Assembly: GCF_000936425.1 (NCBI RefSeq) | Contig: NZ_AVFK01000025.1 | Coordinates: forward strand, 55,363 to 119,362 | Length of the DNA stretch: 64,000 nt | Direction of reading: 5' to 3' | Source of the DNA: Skermanella aerolata KACC 11604 | GTDB lineage: Bacteria > Pseudomonadota > Alphaproteobacteria > Azospirillales > Azospirillaceae | Shown here: piece by piece, positions 46,059 to 58,177 of the stretch | Layout of the letters: each line of letters opens with the position of its first letter | How positions within the stretch are numbered: the first letter of the stretch is position 1 | The notes under the pieces: model-generated | Seen by the model: the letters and a program-made list of their open reading frames with translations, nothing else | Databases searched by the model: none | Told to the model about the DNA's origin: nothing | Position numbers and translations under genes: made by a program

Positions 46059-47264
46059 ATGTCGAAATTCAGTCCTTCCGCCATGACGCCGCTGGTGGCC
46101 GCCATCACCGCGCTCGGCGCACTTACCATGTCCATGTATACGCCTTCCATGCCGGCCATCGCCGATGCCCTGGGGGCGGAACCGGGCATGGTACAGGCGA
46201 CGCTGAGCATCTATCTGATCGGCTTCGCGGTCGGTCAGCTGTTCTATGGTCCGCTGTCCGACCGCTTCGGACGCCGCCCGGTGCTGATGCTGGGGCTTGT
46301 CGTCTTCATCGCCGGGACGGCGGCGTGCGGGCTGGCGCAAAGCATCGAGTCGCTGATCGCCGCCCGGCTGGTCCAGGCGCTGGGCGCCGCCGCCGGCGCC
46401 ACGCTGGGGCGGGCCATGGTGCGCGACCTCTACGCCCGCGATCAGGCGGCCCGCGTGCTCTCGGTCATCGGGATGTCGCTCTCGGTGGCGCCGGCGGTCG
46501 GGCCGGTGATCGGCGGCTATCTTCAGATATTGTTCGACTGGCACGCCATCTTCGCCGCACTCGGCGCCGCCGGGCTGGCGCTGCTGCTGACGATCGCGTT
46601 CTTCATGCCGGAAACCAACCGCGCGCCCGATCCCAAGGCGCTGGTGCCCGGGCGGATCGTCTCCAGCTTCGCCGAACTGGTGCGGAACCCGGCCTATATC
46701 GGCTACATGGCGGTGGGCGCCGTCTCGCTCGGGGGGCTGTTCACCTTCCACGCCGCGGCTCCCTTCGTCCTGATGGGACTGGCGGGGCTGACGCCGGAGC
46801 AGTACGGCTGGTCGATGAGCATCACGGTCGCGGCCTATCTGGCCGGCGGCGTGATCGCGAACCGGCTGGTCGGCCGGCTCGGGCTGGACCGCCTGATCTT
46901 CGCCAGCGCCTTCCTGCTGCTGTCCGGATCGTCGCTGATGCTGGCGCTCAGCCTCGTCCATATCGTCACGGTCGCCAGCGTATTGGGGCCGATGGCGCTG
47001 TGGACGATGGGCATCGGCATCTCGCTGCCCAACTCGATGGCGGGCGCGCTGAGCCCTTTTCCGCGCATCGCCGGATCGGCTTCCGCCCTGATGGGCTTCA
47101 TGCAGATGGGTGTGGGAGCGGTCGGCAGCATCGCGGTGGCGCGGCTGCATGACGGGACGGTGACGCCGCCCGCTTCCGCCTTGCTGTGCTTCGCCGTGGT
47201 GGGGTACGGGTTGTGGTGGCGGCTGGTCTGGTGTCGCCGCAAGCGTCCGGAGGCCGGCGAATGA
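46059..47264 (+). CDS. Bcr/CflA-family multidrug efflux MFS transporter
   Basis: A 401-residue twelve-helix drug:H+ antiporter. Family marks include MSMYTPSMPAIADALG in the first helix, FGPLSDRFGRRPVLMLGL (written here as YGPLSDRFGRRPVLMLGL) in loop 2-3, and RLVQALGAAAGATLGRAMVRDLY in helices 4-5. ATG at 46059 begins MSKFSPSAMTPL. It overlaps the downstream metallopeptidase start by 4 bases. Confidence 0.92.
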   Translation: MSKFSPSAMTPLVAAITALGALTMSMYTPSMPAIADALGAEPGMVQATLSIYLIGFAVGQLFYGPLSDRFGRRPVLMLGLVVFIAGTAACGLAQSIESLIAARLVQALGAAAGATLGRAMVRDLYARDQAARVLSVIGMSLSVAPAVGPVIGGYLQILFDWHAIFAALGAAGLALLLTIAFFMPETNRAPDPKALVPGRIVSSFAELVRNPAYIGYMAVGAVSLGGLFTFHAAAPFVLMGLAGLTPEQYGWSMSITVAAYLAGGVIANRLVGRLGLDRLIFASAFLLLSGSSLMLALSLVHIVTVASVLGPMALWTMGIGISLPNSMAGALSPFPRIAGSASALMGFMQMGVGAVGSIAVARLHDGTVTPPASALLCFAVVGYGLWWRLVWCRRKRPEAGE

Positions 47265-47986
47265 ACATGATCGGGAAACCCGCCGCCGCCCGGCCGCCGC
47301 GTCCGCTGGCGGTCGCCGGACTGCCGCACGACGCGCTGGAACTGCGCGAGAGCGTCCGGGCCAGCCGGCTGACGTTGCGGGTCGATCCCGGCCGCGACGT
47401 CATCCAGGTCGTGGTGCCGGTAGGCGTCAGTGAGACGGAGGCGGCGCGTTTCGTCACCCGCCATGCCGAGTGGATCAGGACGCGGCTGGACGCGATGCCG
47501 CCGCGCATGCCGTTCGCCGTCGGCGCCGTGGTGCCGGTGCTGGGGGTCGACCATGTGATTCGGCACGCCGCCGGTTTCCGGGGAGCGGCGCACCGCTCGT
47601 CCGGGGAGATCCGGGTCGGCGGCGAGCCGGAATTCGTCGCCCGCCGGGTGCGCGACTGCCTGATAAGTGAGTCCCGCGACGAACTGGCGCGGCGGGCGCG
47701 GATCAAGGCCGCCACCATCGGCAAGAAGGTCGCCGCCGTCACCGTGCGCGACACCCGCAGCCGCTGGGGAAGCTGCGCTTCGAGCGGACGGCTGTCCTTT
47801 TCGTGGAGGCTGATCCTGACGCCGGAACCGGTGTTCGACTACGTCGTCGCCCACGAGGTCGCCCATCTGCGGGAAATGAACCACAGCGCCCGATTCTGGG
47901 CGCTGGTCGCCACGCTGACGCCCGAGGTGGAGGCGCCCCGCGCCTGGCTTCGGGCCAACGGCGCCCGGCTGCTCCGGTTCGGATGA
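47261..47986 (+). CDS. YgjP-like metallopeptidase domain protein
   Basis: A 241-residue DUF45/YgjP-family protein with the zinc motif H198-EVA-H202 (DYVVAHEVAHLREMNHSARFW) and the conserved TRSRWGSCASSGRLSFSWRLIL ahead of it. The family is thought to be a metal-dependent peptidase, though substrates are unknown. Its start overlaps the efflux gene stop (ATGA), and its own stop lies in a 13-base tandem duplication. Confidence 0.93.
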   Translation: MNMIGKPAAARPPRPLAVAGLPHDALELRESVRASRLTLRVDPGRDVIQVVVPVGVSETEAARFVTRHAEWIRTRLDAMPPRMPFAVGAVVPVLGVDHVIRHAAGFRGAAHRSSGEIRVGGEPEFVARRVRDCLISESRDELARRARIKAATIGKKVAAVTVRDTRSRWGSCASSGRLSFSWRLILTPEPVFDYVVAHEVAHLREMNHSARFWALVATLTPEVEAPRAWLRANGARLLRFG

Positions 47987-48000
47987 GCCGGTTCGGATGA
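47974..48000. repeat. 13-base duplication spanning the YgjP-like stop codon
   Basis: CCGGTTCGGATGA occurs twice with a 14-base period. The stop TGA at 47984-47986 is in the first copy; the second is out of frame. Confidence 0.8.
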
Positions 48001-48074
48001 AGTGGCATTCCGCCGGCGCTTGCCTGTAAACTCGGCGCGTCGAAGCCTACCCGTTGTGTTTGGAAGATGATGCG

Positions 48075-48626
48075 ATGAAGAAGATACTGGTCCTGTGCCT
48101 GCTGGCGCTTGTCGCGGCCGCTCCCGCCCATGCGCAGACCAAGCTGTTCCAGGCGACGCCGATGATCAAGGCGGCGACCGAGAACAACTTCGAGGACATG
48201 CGCTCGCTGCTGCTCAAGGGTTCCAGCGCCAATACGACCGACGCCAACGGCAAGACTGCCCTGATGTATGCGGCGAATGCCGGCAACGCCGACATGGTGC
48301 AACTGCTGCTGGAGAACAAGGGCAACCCCAACCAGCCGGACAAGAACGGCAACGCACCGCTGTTCTGGGCGGCGGGACAGAGTGATCCGGCCATCGTCGA
48401 CCTGCTGCTGAAGGCGGGCGCCAAGATCGACTACGAGAACCGGCAGGGATTGACGCCGCTGATGGAAGCCGCGCGCGCCGGCAACCTGGAGGTCGTCCAG
48501 CGGCTGATAAAGGCTGGCGCGCAGGTCAACCGGCTCGACTTCACCGGGCGCAGCGCCCTTGCCTGGGCGCAGGACGGCCGCAATCCGCGCGTGACGTCGG
48601 CGATCCGGCAGGCGGGAGGCGAGTAG
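48075..48626 (+). CDS. Secreted ankyrin-repeat protein
   Basis: A 183-residue protein with a signal peptide (MKKILVLCLLALVAAAPAHAQ) and about four ankyrin repeats: NGKTALMYAANAGNADMVQLLLENKGNPN, NGNAPLFWAAGQSDPAIVDLLLKAGAKID, and QGLTPLMEAARAGNLEVVQRLIKAGAQVN, with a capping repeat at the end. Probably a periplasmic protein-protein interaction module; the partner is unknown. The ATG at 48075 has GGAAGA upstream. Confidence 0.9.
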   Translation: MKKILVLCLLALVAAAPAHAQTKLFQATPMIKAATENNFEDMRSLLLKGSSANTTDANGKTALMYAANAGNADMVQLLLENKGNPNQPDKNGNAPLFWAAGQSDPAIVDLLLKAGAKIDYENRQGLTPLMEAARAGNLEVVQRLIKAGAQVNRLDFTGRSALAWAQDGRNPRVTSAIRQAGGE

Positions 48627-48664
48627 GACCCGGCGCCTGAAGACCGAGGCCGCGGCCCGATCCC

Positions 48665-49672
48665 ATGCCGTTCTTCCCGCCGCTGCCCGTACCGGGCGCC
48701 CCCGACCTTCTTCTGCTCCTGCTGGCGGCCATGGTCTTCGACGCCGTGGCGGGCGACCTGTCCGCGCTGGAGCGTGTGATCGGACTGCCGCGCCGGACCG
48801 TCCTGGCCGCTGCCGGCTGGTGCGACCGACGGCTGAACCGCCTGAACCGAAGCGCTTCCGCCCGCGCCGTCCGAGGTTTCATCGTGACGGCCGTGTTCGC
48901 CGCGGGCGCCGTCCTGGCGGGGCTGGCGCTTACAATCGTCGTGCGCTGGGTGCCGGACGGACACCTCACATACGGGTGGCTTCCCTATGGCCGGCTGATC
49001 GAGGTGCTGGTCGTCGCCGGAGCGCTCGGGCTGCGCCGGCCCTGGAACCTGCTGCGGGCCACTGCCGGCGCCCTGGAGTGGCAGGGACTTACGGCGGGGC
49101 GCGAGGCGGTGCGGCCGCTGACCGGGCGGCATGTCTACAGCCTGGACGACCATGGCGTCGTCCGCGTCGCGATAGAGGGCGCCGCCGAGGCCCTGGAGCG
49201 CCGGGTCGTGGCGCCGGCGCTGTGGTACGCGCTGCTGGGCCTGCCGGGACTGATGCTCTGGACGGCATCGGACGGTCTGGCCCATGCCATCGGCGGCGGC
49301 CCCCGGCACGACCGGTTCGGCCGGGCGGCTGCCATCCTTCATCGGCTGCTGGGCTATGGTCCGGCGCGCCTGACGGCGCTTCTCGTGGTGCTGGCCAGTC
49401 CCTTCGTCCCGAACGCCCGCCCGGTCGAGGCGGCGCGCACCGCATTCGGCGCGGGTCCTCCCCCGGTCGCCGCTTTCGCCGGCGCCCTCGGCCTGTCGCT
49501 CGGCGGACCCAGGCGGGAGGGAGAGGTGCTGATCCGCGACGCCTGGATCGGCGAAGGCCGGGCACGCGCCGTCCCCGCCGACCTCCGCCGCGCCATGGCC
49601 GTCTACGCCGTCGCCTGCCTGCTGCTGACGGCTATCGTGGCGCTGGCAGCGATAGTGCCTCGGTACGTTTGA
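48665..49672 (+). CDS. cobD: Adenosylcobinamide-phosphate synthase (CbiB/CobD)
   Basis: A 335-residue membrane protein of cobalamin synthesis that attaches aminopropanol (phosphate) to adenosylcobyric acid. Family markers are AAMVFDAVAGDL near the N-terminus, RHVYSLDDHGVVRVAIEGAAEALERRVVAPALWYALLGLPGLMLW (compare the family GRDTxxLdexxvxrAaVEsvAEN...PLFyalvGGvPGa), and HRLLGYGPARLTALLVVLASPF. The conserved residues around GRDT are degenerate (GRHVYSLD). The substitution suggests a divergent but recognisable CbiB. Confidence 0.8.
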   Translation: MPFFPPLPVPGAPDLLLLLLAAMVFDAVAGDLSALERVIGLPRRTVLAAAGWCDRRLNRLNRSASARAVRGFIVTAVFAAGAVLAGLALTIVVRWVPDGHLTYGWLPYGRLIEVLVVAGALGLRRPWNLLRATAGALEWQGLTAGREAVRPLTGRHVYSLDDHGVVRVAIEGAAEALERRVVAPALWYALLGLPGLMLWTASDGLAHAIGGGPRHDRFGRAAAILHRLLGYGPARLTALLVVLASPFVPNARPVEAARTAFGAGPPPVAAFAGALGLSLGGPRREGEVLIRDAWIGEGRARAVPADLRRAMAVYAVACLLLTAIVALAAIVPRYV

Positions 49673-49707
49673 GCCTAATCAAATCCGATCAAGACAGTTG
49701 CGCTACG

Positions 49708-49728
49708 CGGCTGATGTGTTTTCAGCCG
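49708..49728 (+). terminator. Possible weak terminator hairpin after cobD
   Basis: A 7-base stem CGGCTGA / TCAGCCG with a 7-base T-rich loop lies 35 bases after the cobD stop. There is only a short T-run after it, so its strength is doubtful. Confidence 0.4.
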
Positions 49729-49899
49729 TCAATTTCTCCAGCTCCTTGTTCGAAAACACTTGCTTGTCGCGTACTGCGCCGTTTCAAGCCAGCTATCACG
49801 GATAGGGACATGTTACCTGCATTTCAGATGTCAGCCGATTGCAGTACGCGCGGCTGATGCTTATAGTCCGGCCCTCTCGATCCACCGGAAATCCACCGC

Positions 49900-50532
49900 A
49901 TGCCCGATCCGATAAGCTGGGAGCTTTCCTGGCCCTACCTGCTCAGCGCCGCGCTTGGCGGTTATCTGCTGGGGTCGATCCCGTTCGGCCTCGTCCTGTC
50001 CAGGCTCGCCGGCTACGGCGACATCCGCAAGATCGGGTCCGGCAATATCGGCGCGACCAATGTCTTGCGGACCGGCAACAAGCTGCTGGCGGCATTGACG
50101 CTGATCCTGGACAGCGGCAAGGGTGCCTTCGCCGTTCTGATCGCCCAGCAATTCGGCTCGGATGCCGCCGTGCTGGCGGGGGCCGGGTCGATGCTGGGGC
50201 ATACGTTTCCCATATGGCTGGGGTTCAAGGGCGGCAAGGGGGTGGCGACCGCGCTGGGCGTGCTGCTGGCGATTTCATGGCCGGTCGGGTTGATCGCCTG
50301 CGCCACATGGCTGCTGGTCGCGGCGGTGCTCCGCTATTCGTCGCTGTCGGCGCTGGTGGCGCTGGGGATCTCGCCGGCGATAGGCTGGTATTTCGCGGGA
50401 CCGCAGGTGGCGCAGCTCTGCGCCTTCATCGCTGTACTGGTGTTCATCCGCCACCATGCCAACATTCGGCGCCTCTTGCGGGGGGAGGAGCCTAAGATCG
50501 GATCGAAGAAGAAGGCCGAGCCGGCAACCTGA
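49900..50532 (+). CDS. plsY: Glycerol-3-phosphate acyltransferase PlsY
   Basis: PlsY transfers acyl groups from acyl-phosphate to glycerol-3-phosphate in phospholipid synthesis. The 210-residue membrane protein has the three PlsY motifs: [28 protein letters not shown], and [20 protein letters not shown]. Full length for the family. Confidence 0.96.
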   Translation: MPDPISWELSWPYLLSAALGGYLLGSIPFGLVLSRLAGYGDIRKIGSGNIGATNVLRTGNKLLAALTLILDSGKGAFAVLIAQQFGSDAAVLAGAGSMLGHTFPIWLGFKGGKGVATALGVLLAISWPVGLIACATWLLVAAVLRYSSLSALVALGISPAIGWYFAGPQVAQLCAFIAVLVFIRHHANIRRLLRGEEPKIGSKKKAEPAT

Positions 50533-50605
50533 GTTGCCAGCGGGACGCCCCGGCCCTATCGTAGCGAAAATACCGTCGCAAAGATGCAATGGGGAGTGCG
50601 CCGCC

Positions 50606-51430
50606 ATGCCGATCAAATCGATCCTGCTCCACATGGCCAACGACGAGCACCATGCCGAACGCCTCCGGCGCGGCATCGAATTGGCGACGCGGTTCGACGC
50701 TTATCTCGAAATCCTCTACATCGCGACGCCGGTCAGCATGCCGGCCGGAATCACCGGGCGCGGCGCCTCGTACGCCTATCTGGCTGAGGCGACGGCCATC
50801 GCCCATGAGAAGGCGGAGGAAGTCGAGCACGAGGTTCGCTCCAACTGCGCCGGCCTGACTTATTCCTTCACCATCGAGGAAGGCGACCACGTCGAGCTGC
50901 TGGCGAGGAGGACCCCCTTCGTTGATCTGGCAGTGGTCAGCCAGTCGCATCCGGCTCACCTGGAAGACCGCGTCCGGCTCCAGATCCCCGACCAGCTTCC
51001 GATGCAATCGGCCTGCCCGACCATCGTGCTGCCATGGGAGCGCCGCATCCAGAACTCCGGCCACCATACGTTGATCGCCTGGAAGAACACGCGCGAGGCC
51101 GGTCGGGCGGTCCGCGACGCGATCCCGTTCCTCGGCGACGCGGCAGCCGTTACCGTCCTGAGCATCGAGCGGCCGGGCTCTCCCGATCCGACCGGCGAGC
51201 AAATCTGCGATTTCCTGTCGAAGCATGGTGTAAATGTCGAGTTGCGGACGAACATCAACGACAACGACGCCAGCGTCGGCGAAATCATCCTGGACGTGGG
51301 CCGCGAACTGGATTGCGACTCATTGGTGATGGGCGCCTATGGTCACTCCCGGCTGAGGGAGCTGATCATCGGCGGCGTCACGCGCTACATCCTTGGCCAC
51401 ATGGACCTGCCGGTCCTGATGTCGCACTGA
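50606..51430 (+). CDS. Universal stress protein (UspA family), two Usp domains
   Basis: A 274-residue protein with two Usp folds. The second carries an ATP-binding-like signature CDSLVMGAYGHSRLRELIIGGVTRYILGHMDLPVLMSH (G2xG9xG-type). The first is more divergent. Starts MPIKSILLHMANDEHHAERL at ATG 50606. Role in stress tolerance is inferred from the family. Confidence 0.9.
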   Translation: MPIKSILLHMANDEHHAERLRRGIELATRFDAYLEILYIATPVSMPAGITGRGASYAYLAEATAIAHEKAEEVEHEVRSNCAGLTYSFTIEEGDHVELLARRTPFVDLAVVSQSHPAHLEDRVRLQIPDQLPMQSACPTIVLPWERRIQNSGHHTLIAWKNTREAGRAVRDAIPFLGDAAAVTVLSIERPGSPDPTGEQICDFLSKHGVNVELRTNINDNDASVGEIILDVGRELDCDSLVMGAYGHSRLRELIIGGVTRYILGHMDLPVLMSH

Positions 51431-51468
51431 TCCCAACGGCATTGAAGATTGACCGATCTGGAGCGTTG

Positions 51469-51554
51469 GATGTCGGGCTGAAGAGGCCCGACCTACGCCA
51501 GCGTGCTCTTGCCCGCGCTTGGTTTTGTAGGTCGGGCCTCTTCAGCCCGACATC
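51469..51554. repeat. REP-like 28-base perfect inverted repeat
   Basis: Arms 51469-51496 and 51527-51554 are exact reverse complements of the form GATGTCGGGCTGAAGAGG...CCTAC with a 30-base spacer. It sits between the convergent Usp and antiporter genes and may also terminate transcription. Confidence 0.9.
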
Positions 51555-51630
51555 TTTGCCGGAACTCACCGATCAATTTTAAAGGCCGCTGGTGTGATCC
51601 GGACGGCCAAATTCCGCTACGGAAGACCCG

Positions 51631-53130
51631 CTACAGGAAGAACACCAGCGTCGTCAGGACGAACAGCGGCACCAGGATCAGCCCCGACCATGCCATGTAG
51701 CCGAAGAAGCTGGGCATCTGGATGCCGCGCTCCTCGGCGATGGCCTTCACCATGAAGTTCGGCGCATTGCCGATATAGGTGTTGGCGCCCATGAACACGG
51801 CGCCGGCAGAAATCGCCAGCAGGGTCGTCGGCAGGTCATGCATCAGATGCTGGGGATCTCCCCCCGCCGTGTTGAAGAACACGAGGTATGTCGGCGCGTT
51901 GTCCAGGAAGCTGGACAGCACCCCGGTCGCCCAGAAATACATGTAGTTGATCGGCTGGCCGTCCGGTGTCGTCACGGCGGATACCACGCCGCTCAAGGCG
52001 CCCGAAGTACCGGCGCGAAGGATCGCGATAGCCGGGATGATCGTCAGGAAGATGCCGGCGAACAGCTTGGCGACCTCCAGTATGGGGAACCAGCTGAAGG
52101 CGTTGAGCTTGCGGCTCTCGTTGTCGGTCAGCTTCAGGGACAGCAGGGAGATACCAATCAGCAGGACGTCGCGGGCGATGTTCTGGATCTCCACCGGCAC
52201 GTGATAGATCTCGATGCTGATGCCGGGCTTCCAGATGCCGCTCAGCAGCACGGCGCCGACCACGCCGACCAGAAGCAGAATGTTGATGCCGCCTTCGATG
52301 CCGATCTTCTCGGGCTTCTTCCTGGGAGCCGGCTTCTTGCGGGCTGGCTCGCGGGCGTAGAAGTAGCTGTCCATGGCGAAGAAGATCGCCAGCAGGAGCA
52401 CCGAGATCATCGCCATCGGCAGCAGCATGTGCTGCGCCGTCCAGAAGAAATCGACGCCCTTCAGGAAGCCCAGGAACAGCGGCGGATCGCCCAGCGGCGT
52501 CAGCGAACCGCCGATATTGGCGACCAGGAAGATGAAGAAGACGACGACATGGACCTTGTGCCGGCGGTCGTCGTTGGCCTTCAGCAGCGGACGGATCAGC
52601 AGCATGGCCGCCCCGGTGGTGCCCATCCAACTGGCGATCACGGTTCCCAGAAGCAGCAAACCGGTATTGACCGCCGGCGTGCCCCGCAGGCTGCCGGTCA
52701 TCCGAACGCCGCCCGCCACGGTGAAGAGGGCCAGCAGCAGGATGATGAAGGGAATGTATTCCAGGAGGACGGTATGCAGCACCTCGTACAGGGCGAGGTC
52801 GAAGCCGAACCGCAGAGCGAAGGGAACCAGGAACGAGAGCGCCCAGAACGCCGATATCTTGCCGAAATGATGATGCCAGATGTTGGGAGCCAGCAGCGGA
52901 AAGAGCGCTATCGACAGCAGGATTCCGGCGAACGGCACGACCCAGAACAACTCCAGCTCAGCACCGTCGAGATGCGGCGCCGCCCCGTGACCAACCGCTT
53001 CGGCCGCCCAGGCGGCGCTGGGGCCGAGCAGGAAAAACAGACTCGCGGCGAGAACCGTCAGGATCACGAGTGTTGCGTGCGTGGCGTGGCGGTGAATCCA
53101 GGACGCCTTGTTATTCTTCATTTCTGGCAA
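51631..53130 (-). CDS. Sodium:proton antiporter / CitMHS-type transporter
   Basis: A 499-residue protein with about twelve membrane helices after a leader-like first segment. It matches the ion transporter (CitMHS_2) group annotated as sodium:proton antiporters: TLIASWMGTTGAAMLLIRPLL (here TVIASWMGTTGAAMLLIRPLLKAN), GGSLTPLGDPPLFLGFLKGVDFFW, FLDNAPTYLVFFNTAGG and MGANTYIGNAPNFMVKAIAEERGI. Paired re-entrant loops with TPxGDPP and xGNAPN are ion-translocating features. Exact ions are uncertain. Confidence 0.86.
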   Translation of the reverse strand: MPEMKNNKASWIHRHATHATLVILTVLAASLFFLLGPSAAWAAEAVGHGAAPHLDGAELELFWVVPFAGILLSIALFPLLAPNIWHHHFGKISAFWALSFLVPFALRFGFDLALYEVLHTVLLEYIPFIILLLALFTVAGGVRMTGSLRGTPAVNTGLLLLGTVIASWMGTTGAAMLLIRPLLKANDDRRHKVHVVVFFIFLVANIGGSLTPLGDPPLFLGFLKGVDFFWTAQHMLLPMAMISVLLLAIFFAMDSYFYAREPARKKPAPRKKPEKIGIEGGINILLLVGVVGAVLLSGIWKPGISIEIYHVPVEIQNIARDVLLIGISLLSLKLTDNESRKLNAFSWFPILEVAKLFAGIFLTIIPAIAILRAGTSGALSGVVSAVTTPDGQPINYMYFWATGVLSSFLDNAPTYLVFFNTAGGDPQHLMHDLPTTLLAISAGAVFMGANTYIGNAPNFMVKAIAEERGIQMPSFFGYMAWSGLILVPLFVLTTLVFFL

Positions 53131-53351
53131 TTTTCGACAAGCCCTTGGAATGGACGGCGAGTATGCCGCCTGTCTTGGGTTAGGCCAAGCTGAAAGCCAC
53201 AGGCCGGCGGTCGTCGGGTGGTCGAAGTATTTGCCCTATAAGACCTGGCTATGCAACGCCGCTTGTCGGTTCCTACCCCTCGCATTAGGGTCACGACACG
53301 AAGTCCGCTCCGGCGGATATGGCAGTTCAGCGCGATACGAGGAACGACAAC

Positions 53352-54107
53352 ATGGAAATGACCGGAGAATACAGAATCTCCGCCCCCCGTTCGCGGGTTT
53401 GGGAGGCGCTCAACGACCCGGAGATCCTGAAGCAGTGCATCCCCGGCTGCGAGGAAATCCAGAAACAGTCCGACACCGAGATGACGGCCAAGGTCGTCGC
53501 CAAGGTCGGCCCGGTGAAGGCGAAGTTCGCCGGTAAGGTTACCCTCAGCGACATCGATCCGCCCAACGGCTACACCATCAGCGGCGAAGGTAGCGGCGGG
53601 GCCGCCGGATTCGGCAAGGGCGGAGCCAAGGTCAGTCTGGTCGACGACGGCGCTGATACGGTGCTGTCCTATACCGCCAGCGCCCAGGTCGGCGGCAAGC
53701 TTGCCCAGATCGGCTCCCGCCTGATCGACGGCACGGCGCGCAAGATGGCCGACGACTTCTTCGCGAAGTTTACCCAGGTCGTGGGCCAGCCGGTCGAGAC
53801 CGCTGCACCCGAACCCGGTGTAATCTCGGCATCCGGTGCGATGGAAGCGCCTGAACCGGCGCTTCAGCCAGCATCCCCGCCAGCACCCCAGCCGTCCCCC
53901 GCGGCTTCGGCGGAAGCACCTGCGCGCGAGGCTCCCGTGTTCCTGAGTTCGGAGACCGCGGCCGCCCCGCCGCCGACTCCCTCGGCCGGCCCGACCGTCG
54001 GCCCCACTCCTCCGGCCGGCACGGAGCAGAGCAAAGGGCTACAACCCATGGTTTGGATACCGCTGATCATCGTGGTAGTGGGGATACTGCTGTGGTCGTT
54101 CACCTGA
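53352..54107 (+). CDS. coxG: CoxG-type SRPBCC protein with C-terminal membrane anchor
   Basis: CoxG-like START/SRPBCC proteins assist the membrane attachment of carbon-monoxide-dehydrogenase-type hydroxylases. The 251-residue product starts MEMTGEYRISAPRSRVWEALNDPEILKQCIPGCEEIQ, with the SRPBCC domain to about residue 145. A long Pro/Ala linker follows and a single C-terminal membrane helix (MVWIPLIIVVVGILLWSF). It stands just before coxS on the same strand. Confidence 0.92.
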   Translation: MEMTGEYRISAPRSRVWEALNDPEILKQCIPGCEEIQKQSDTEMTAKVVAKVGPVKAKFAGKVTLSDIDPPNGYTISGEGSGGAAGFGKGGAKVSLVDDGADTVLSYTASAQVGGKLAQIGSRLIDGTARKMADDFFAKFTQVVGQPVETAAPEPGVISASGAMEAPEPALQPASPPAPQPSPAASAEAPAREAPVFLSSETAAAPPPTPSAGPTVGPTPPAGTEQSKGLQPMVWIPLIIVVVGILLWSFT

Positions 54108-54298
54108 AATCAGCTTTGATGCGGTGCAGCATCTTGATTCAAGTGAAGTTCTTATGGATGCCGCCGGGATGGCTTGACCTGTCCGGGCGGCTCTCTTAGC
54201 CTATATCAGACAAATGTTGTCGGTTGCACAAGGCGGCGGAACAAGCTGCCATCCGGCAAACGGCAGGAACATCGAGCCGGCGAAAAGGGGAGAGAACG

Positions 54299-54793
<495 letters not shown>

Positions 54794-54809
54794 CGGGAGC
54801 GCAGACATC

Positions 54810-57224
<2,415 letters not shown>

Positions 57225-57246
57225 GGGACGGGGAGGAAAGAACGAC

Positions 57247-58044
57247 ATGTACGCATTCGAATATCATCGCCCGACTTCGCTGAGCGAAGTGACCGGACTG
57301 GTTTCCGGCAAGGAAGACGCCAAGATCATCGCCGGCGGCCAGACATTGATCCCGACGCTGAAACAGCGTCTGGCCCAGCCGTCAGACGTGATCGACCTGG
57401 GCGCCGTGGCGGAACTTCACGGCATCCGCGAGGAAGGCGGCGGTCTGGTGATCGGCGCCACCACCAAGCATGCCGAAGTAGCCGGCAGCGACATCGTGCG
57501 GCGGCTGATCCCCGAACTTGCGGAACTGGCCAACGGCATCGGCGACGCACAGGTCCGCAACCGGGGCACGCTGGGCGGCTCGATCTGCAACAACGATCCG
57601 TCCGCCGACTATCCGGCGGCGCTGGTCGGCCTGAACGCCACCGTCCACACCAACAAGCGGACGATCCCGGCGGAGGAGTTCTTCACCGGCATGTTCGAGA
57701 CGGCACTGGAGCTGGACGAGATCGTGACGGCGGTAGCCTTCCCCAAGCCGGGTCGCGTCGGCTACGCCAAGTTCCCCAATCCCGCCAGCCGCTATGCCAC
57801 GGTCGGCGTACTGGTGGCCGAGGTGGACGGGGCCGTCCGGGTGGCAGTGACGGGCGCCGGGCCTGTCGTGTTCCGCTGGCCGGAGGCGGAGCAGGCGCTG
57901 TCGTCCAACTTCAGTGCGGCGGCGCTCAACGGCCTTACCGTCGATGCAGACGGGCTGAACGCCGACATCCATGCTAGCGCCGAGTATCGCGCCAACCTCG
58001 TTGCCGTCATGGCTAAGCGCGCGGTCGTCCGGGCCGCTGGCTGA
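57247..58044 (+). CDS. coxM: Molybdenum hydroxylase FAD subunit (CoxM type)
   Basis: The medium subunit binds FAD. The 265-residue protein begins [45 protein letters not shown], with the AGGQ flavin loop, and has [28 protein letters not shown], the second FAD motif (TxGGS). The stop codon lies inside a 12-base tandem repeat (58039-58065). Confidence 0.95.
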   Translation: MYAFEYHRPTSLSEVTGLVSGKEDAKIIAGGQTLIPTLKQRLAQPSDVIDLGAVAELHGIREEGGGLVIGATTKHAEVAGSDIVRRLIPELAELANGIGDAQVRNRGTLGGSICNNDPSADYPAALVGLNATVHTNKRTIPAEEFFTGMFETALELDEIVTAVAFPKPGRVGYAKFPNPASRYATVGVLVAEVDGAVRVAVTGAGPVVFRWPEAEQALSSNFSAAALNGLTVDADGLNADIHASAEYRANLVAVMAKRAVVRAAG

Positions 58045-58065
58045 TCCATTGCCGGCTGATCCATT
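58039..58065. repeat. 12-base duplication spanning the coxM stop codon
   Basis: GGCTGATCCATT occurs twice with a 15-base period. The stop TGA at 58042-58044 is in the first copy, and the second copy repeats TGA in frame. Confidence 0.8.
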
Positions 58066-58082
58066 AGTGGTGCGTTGAAGTC

Positions 58083-58135
58083 GTTGGGCCACGGTCCAAC
58101 CTACGAGTCTTCCGTAGGTTGGACCGTGGCCCAAC
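58083..58135. repeat. REP-like 22-base inverted repeat, GGGCCACGG type
   Basis: Perfect arms 58083-58104 and 58114-58135 (GTTGGGCCACGGTCCAACCTAC and complement) form a stem between coxM and coxD. Same family as the element at 43366-43422. Confidence 0.88.
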
Positions 58136-58177
58136 GCGACTCTTCCCGAGATTTCCCAATCATTGCCTGCCGAGACC

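Noticed and set aside
54174..54207. Possible coxS promoter (TTGACC ... TAGCCT/TATATC)
   Set aside because: The best-spaced -10 is poor and the better -10 is spaced too far; not enough to annotate.
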